64,000 bases of DNA. Source: Todiramphus chloris collaris (taxonomy: Eukaryota > Chordata > Aves > Coraciiformes > Alcedinidae). The DNA is taken from contig JANVCC010000018.1 of NCBI GenBank assembly GCA_025345505.1, forward strand, positions 34,124,040-34,188,039. Reading direction: 5' to 3'. Made by a program: the position numbers and the translations under genes. Positions 62,753-64,000 of the stretch are shown piece by piece (position 1 is the stretch's first letter; each line of letters starts with the position of its first letter). The notes under the pieces were generated by a model. It was not told where the DNA came from. It did no database searches and saw only the letters and a program-made list of their open reading frames with translations.

Positions 62753-64000
62753 AAAACAATAAGAAATTCTCAAGTAGAACTTTGGAACTCTTTGGTGAGC
62801 ATTGTTAAGAATTCAGTAATTTAGAACTCTGACAATTTTAAATTTTGAAGAAGAATTTTCTGTTTTCTCAGATCTAACCTTAGCAATTTTGAGTCTTACG
62901 TAGTTTTGAAAAGGTAACAAATCTGGCTTACAGAGGATATTTATTTGCCTGACAGTGATTGTCAATGCTGTGTAAGTAGTGGGTGACCAGCTGACTTTGC
63001 ACAAAAACATCGTAAGGAAGAACCAAGCAATACACAGATATGACATAGGGCCTCCATTCATTAGATGGTTTACAGTACAGTAAATCAGCATCTGAGATAC
63101 AAGACAGAAAGACATCAGTCTTTCTGTCAGGCTACTGCAAATTGTCCTTTCACAAAAAGGCATTTTGCATCAGCTTTAGCCAAGATTTCCTTGTCACACA
63201 CATTCCAAACCTCAAAAATCCTACCTCATTAAATAAAACCATCTCCACTGCTAAAAGTCATAAGCAATGTAGCACTTCACTGCTACCATACAGAAATAGA
63301 TCCAAACACAAAGCCATCTGTTTCCTAAGGAAAAAAAAAACAACAAATCCCACACATAACTTAGCACCTTCCCCATCTCTTCGTAGTCTGTAGTTAAGTT
63401 TTCAATATTTTAATTCAACTAGAAGTTAGCAAAATGATATCCACAATTAAATTAGCTTTTCCAACTCTGAAACAACAGTGTAATCCGTCATTTTCAAAAA
63501 TGCCACCTACTCAAACTGTAAGTCAGAAAAAGCTTATTATACACAGATTTGGCTTTACATTCAAATTCTGAGCGACAGTTGCTCAATATACTTAAACCGG
63601 AGCTTTGCAAAGTGCCCTTAAGGAGCACAAAGTAAAAAAAGGTGGCTATAGTTTTTACAGTATCCTTAGTGTATGATATTGTAGTGCACACTAACTGCTC
63701 AATAATGCTTGGCCTTGTTTCACAGAAAAGTGTTTTCCCCTAGATTGACTGAAGACAATTTTATAACCAGCCTTCTAGGAAAAAGTCTTCTAGGATTCAC
63801 ACAATGAAGCTCTTAATCATGATACCTTTTTGTAATATTTTACAGGACACAATGTGCTCCCAGAAACACAATGTTAAAGATCATACAGCACTGAATTATG
63901 AGGCATGTAACACATATGAGATTACGTTGCACAGCTACCTATACGCATGTAAATACTCCAATAGATGCTGTCTGATACAGGCTTTCGTGCGTAAAAAGGC
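62753..64000. other. Unique sequence to the window end, no gene recognised
   Basis: No coding region or RNA gene recognised. The minus-strand frame at 62,813-63,163 (116 codons) has no recognisable domain. Confidence 0.55.

Noticed and set aside
1-64000. CRISPR array, toxin-antitoxin, phage or other bacterial-type system
   Set aside because: No regularly spaced repeats, no Shine-Dalgarno-led gene strings and no long intact frames. The window is vertebrate DNA.

Overview
This window looks like bird (Aves) nuclear DNA from a gene-poor, AT-rich stretch, either intergenic or inside a very long intron. The main evidence is repeated CR1 (chicken repeat 1) LINE copies. They carry the avian CR1 3' signature (a 'gatgatctttgaggtcccttcc'-like block followed by short attcta(t/c)g-type repeats) and recognisable CR1 ORF2 endonuclease and reverse-transcriptase motifs. 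I found no intact host protein-coding gene, no rRNA or tRNA gene, no CRISPR array and no bacterial or phage-like operon. Almost all short open frames are chance or lie in CR1.

Layout. 1-4.9 kb: AT-rich unique sequence with an ORF-dense island at about 1.8-2.5 kb. 4.94-5.32 kb: LTR-like fragment of an avian endogenous retrovirus. 5.3-14 kb: unique sequence with two old CR1 remnants near 9.6 and 10.0 kb. 14.17 kb: a CR1 3' stub. 14.3-28.3 kb: unique sequence with simple repeats, a splice-flanked non-coding exon candidate (16.8 kb) and a small CpG cluster (21 kb). 28.37-29.28 kb: an unrecognised, stop-interrupted minus-strand coding remnant. 31.0 and 32.2 kb: a diverged direct repeat pair. 33.7-35.4 kb: a long, very old antisense CR1 of the kind common in turtles and crocodilians. 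37.35-41.6 kb: the CR1 centre of the window. Here a 5'-truncated CR1 with endonuclease and RT is split by a younger CR1 inserted inside it, and a further CR1 fragment lies just downstream. 41.6-64 kb: unique sequence with four more CR1 fragments (49.7 kb +, 54.2 kb -, 57.2 kb -, 62.0 kb +) and simple repeats.

Nothing here works as a gene set. The LINE proteins are broken by frameshifts, stops and deletions, so the elements are fossils. The CR1 copies give a relative timeline: the old 33.7 kb antisense copy, then the 37.5 kb host copy, then the nested 39.65 kb copy, whose close relative sits at 62 kb. I found no convincing undescribed system. The items most worth a second look are the nested CR1 junctions, the unidentified minus-strand coding remnant, and the 31/32 kb repeat pair. 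Family assignments rest on recognition by eye; no database search was run.
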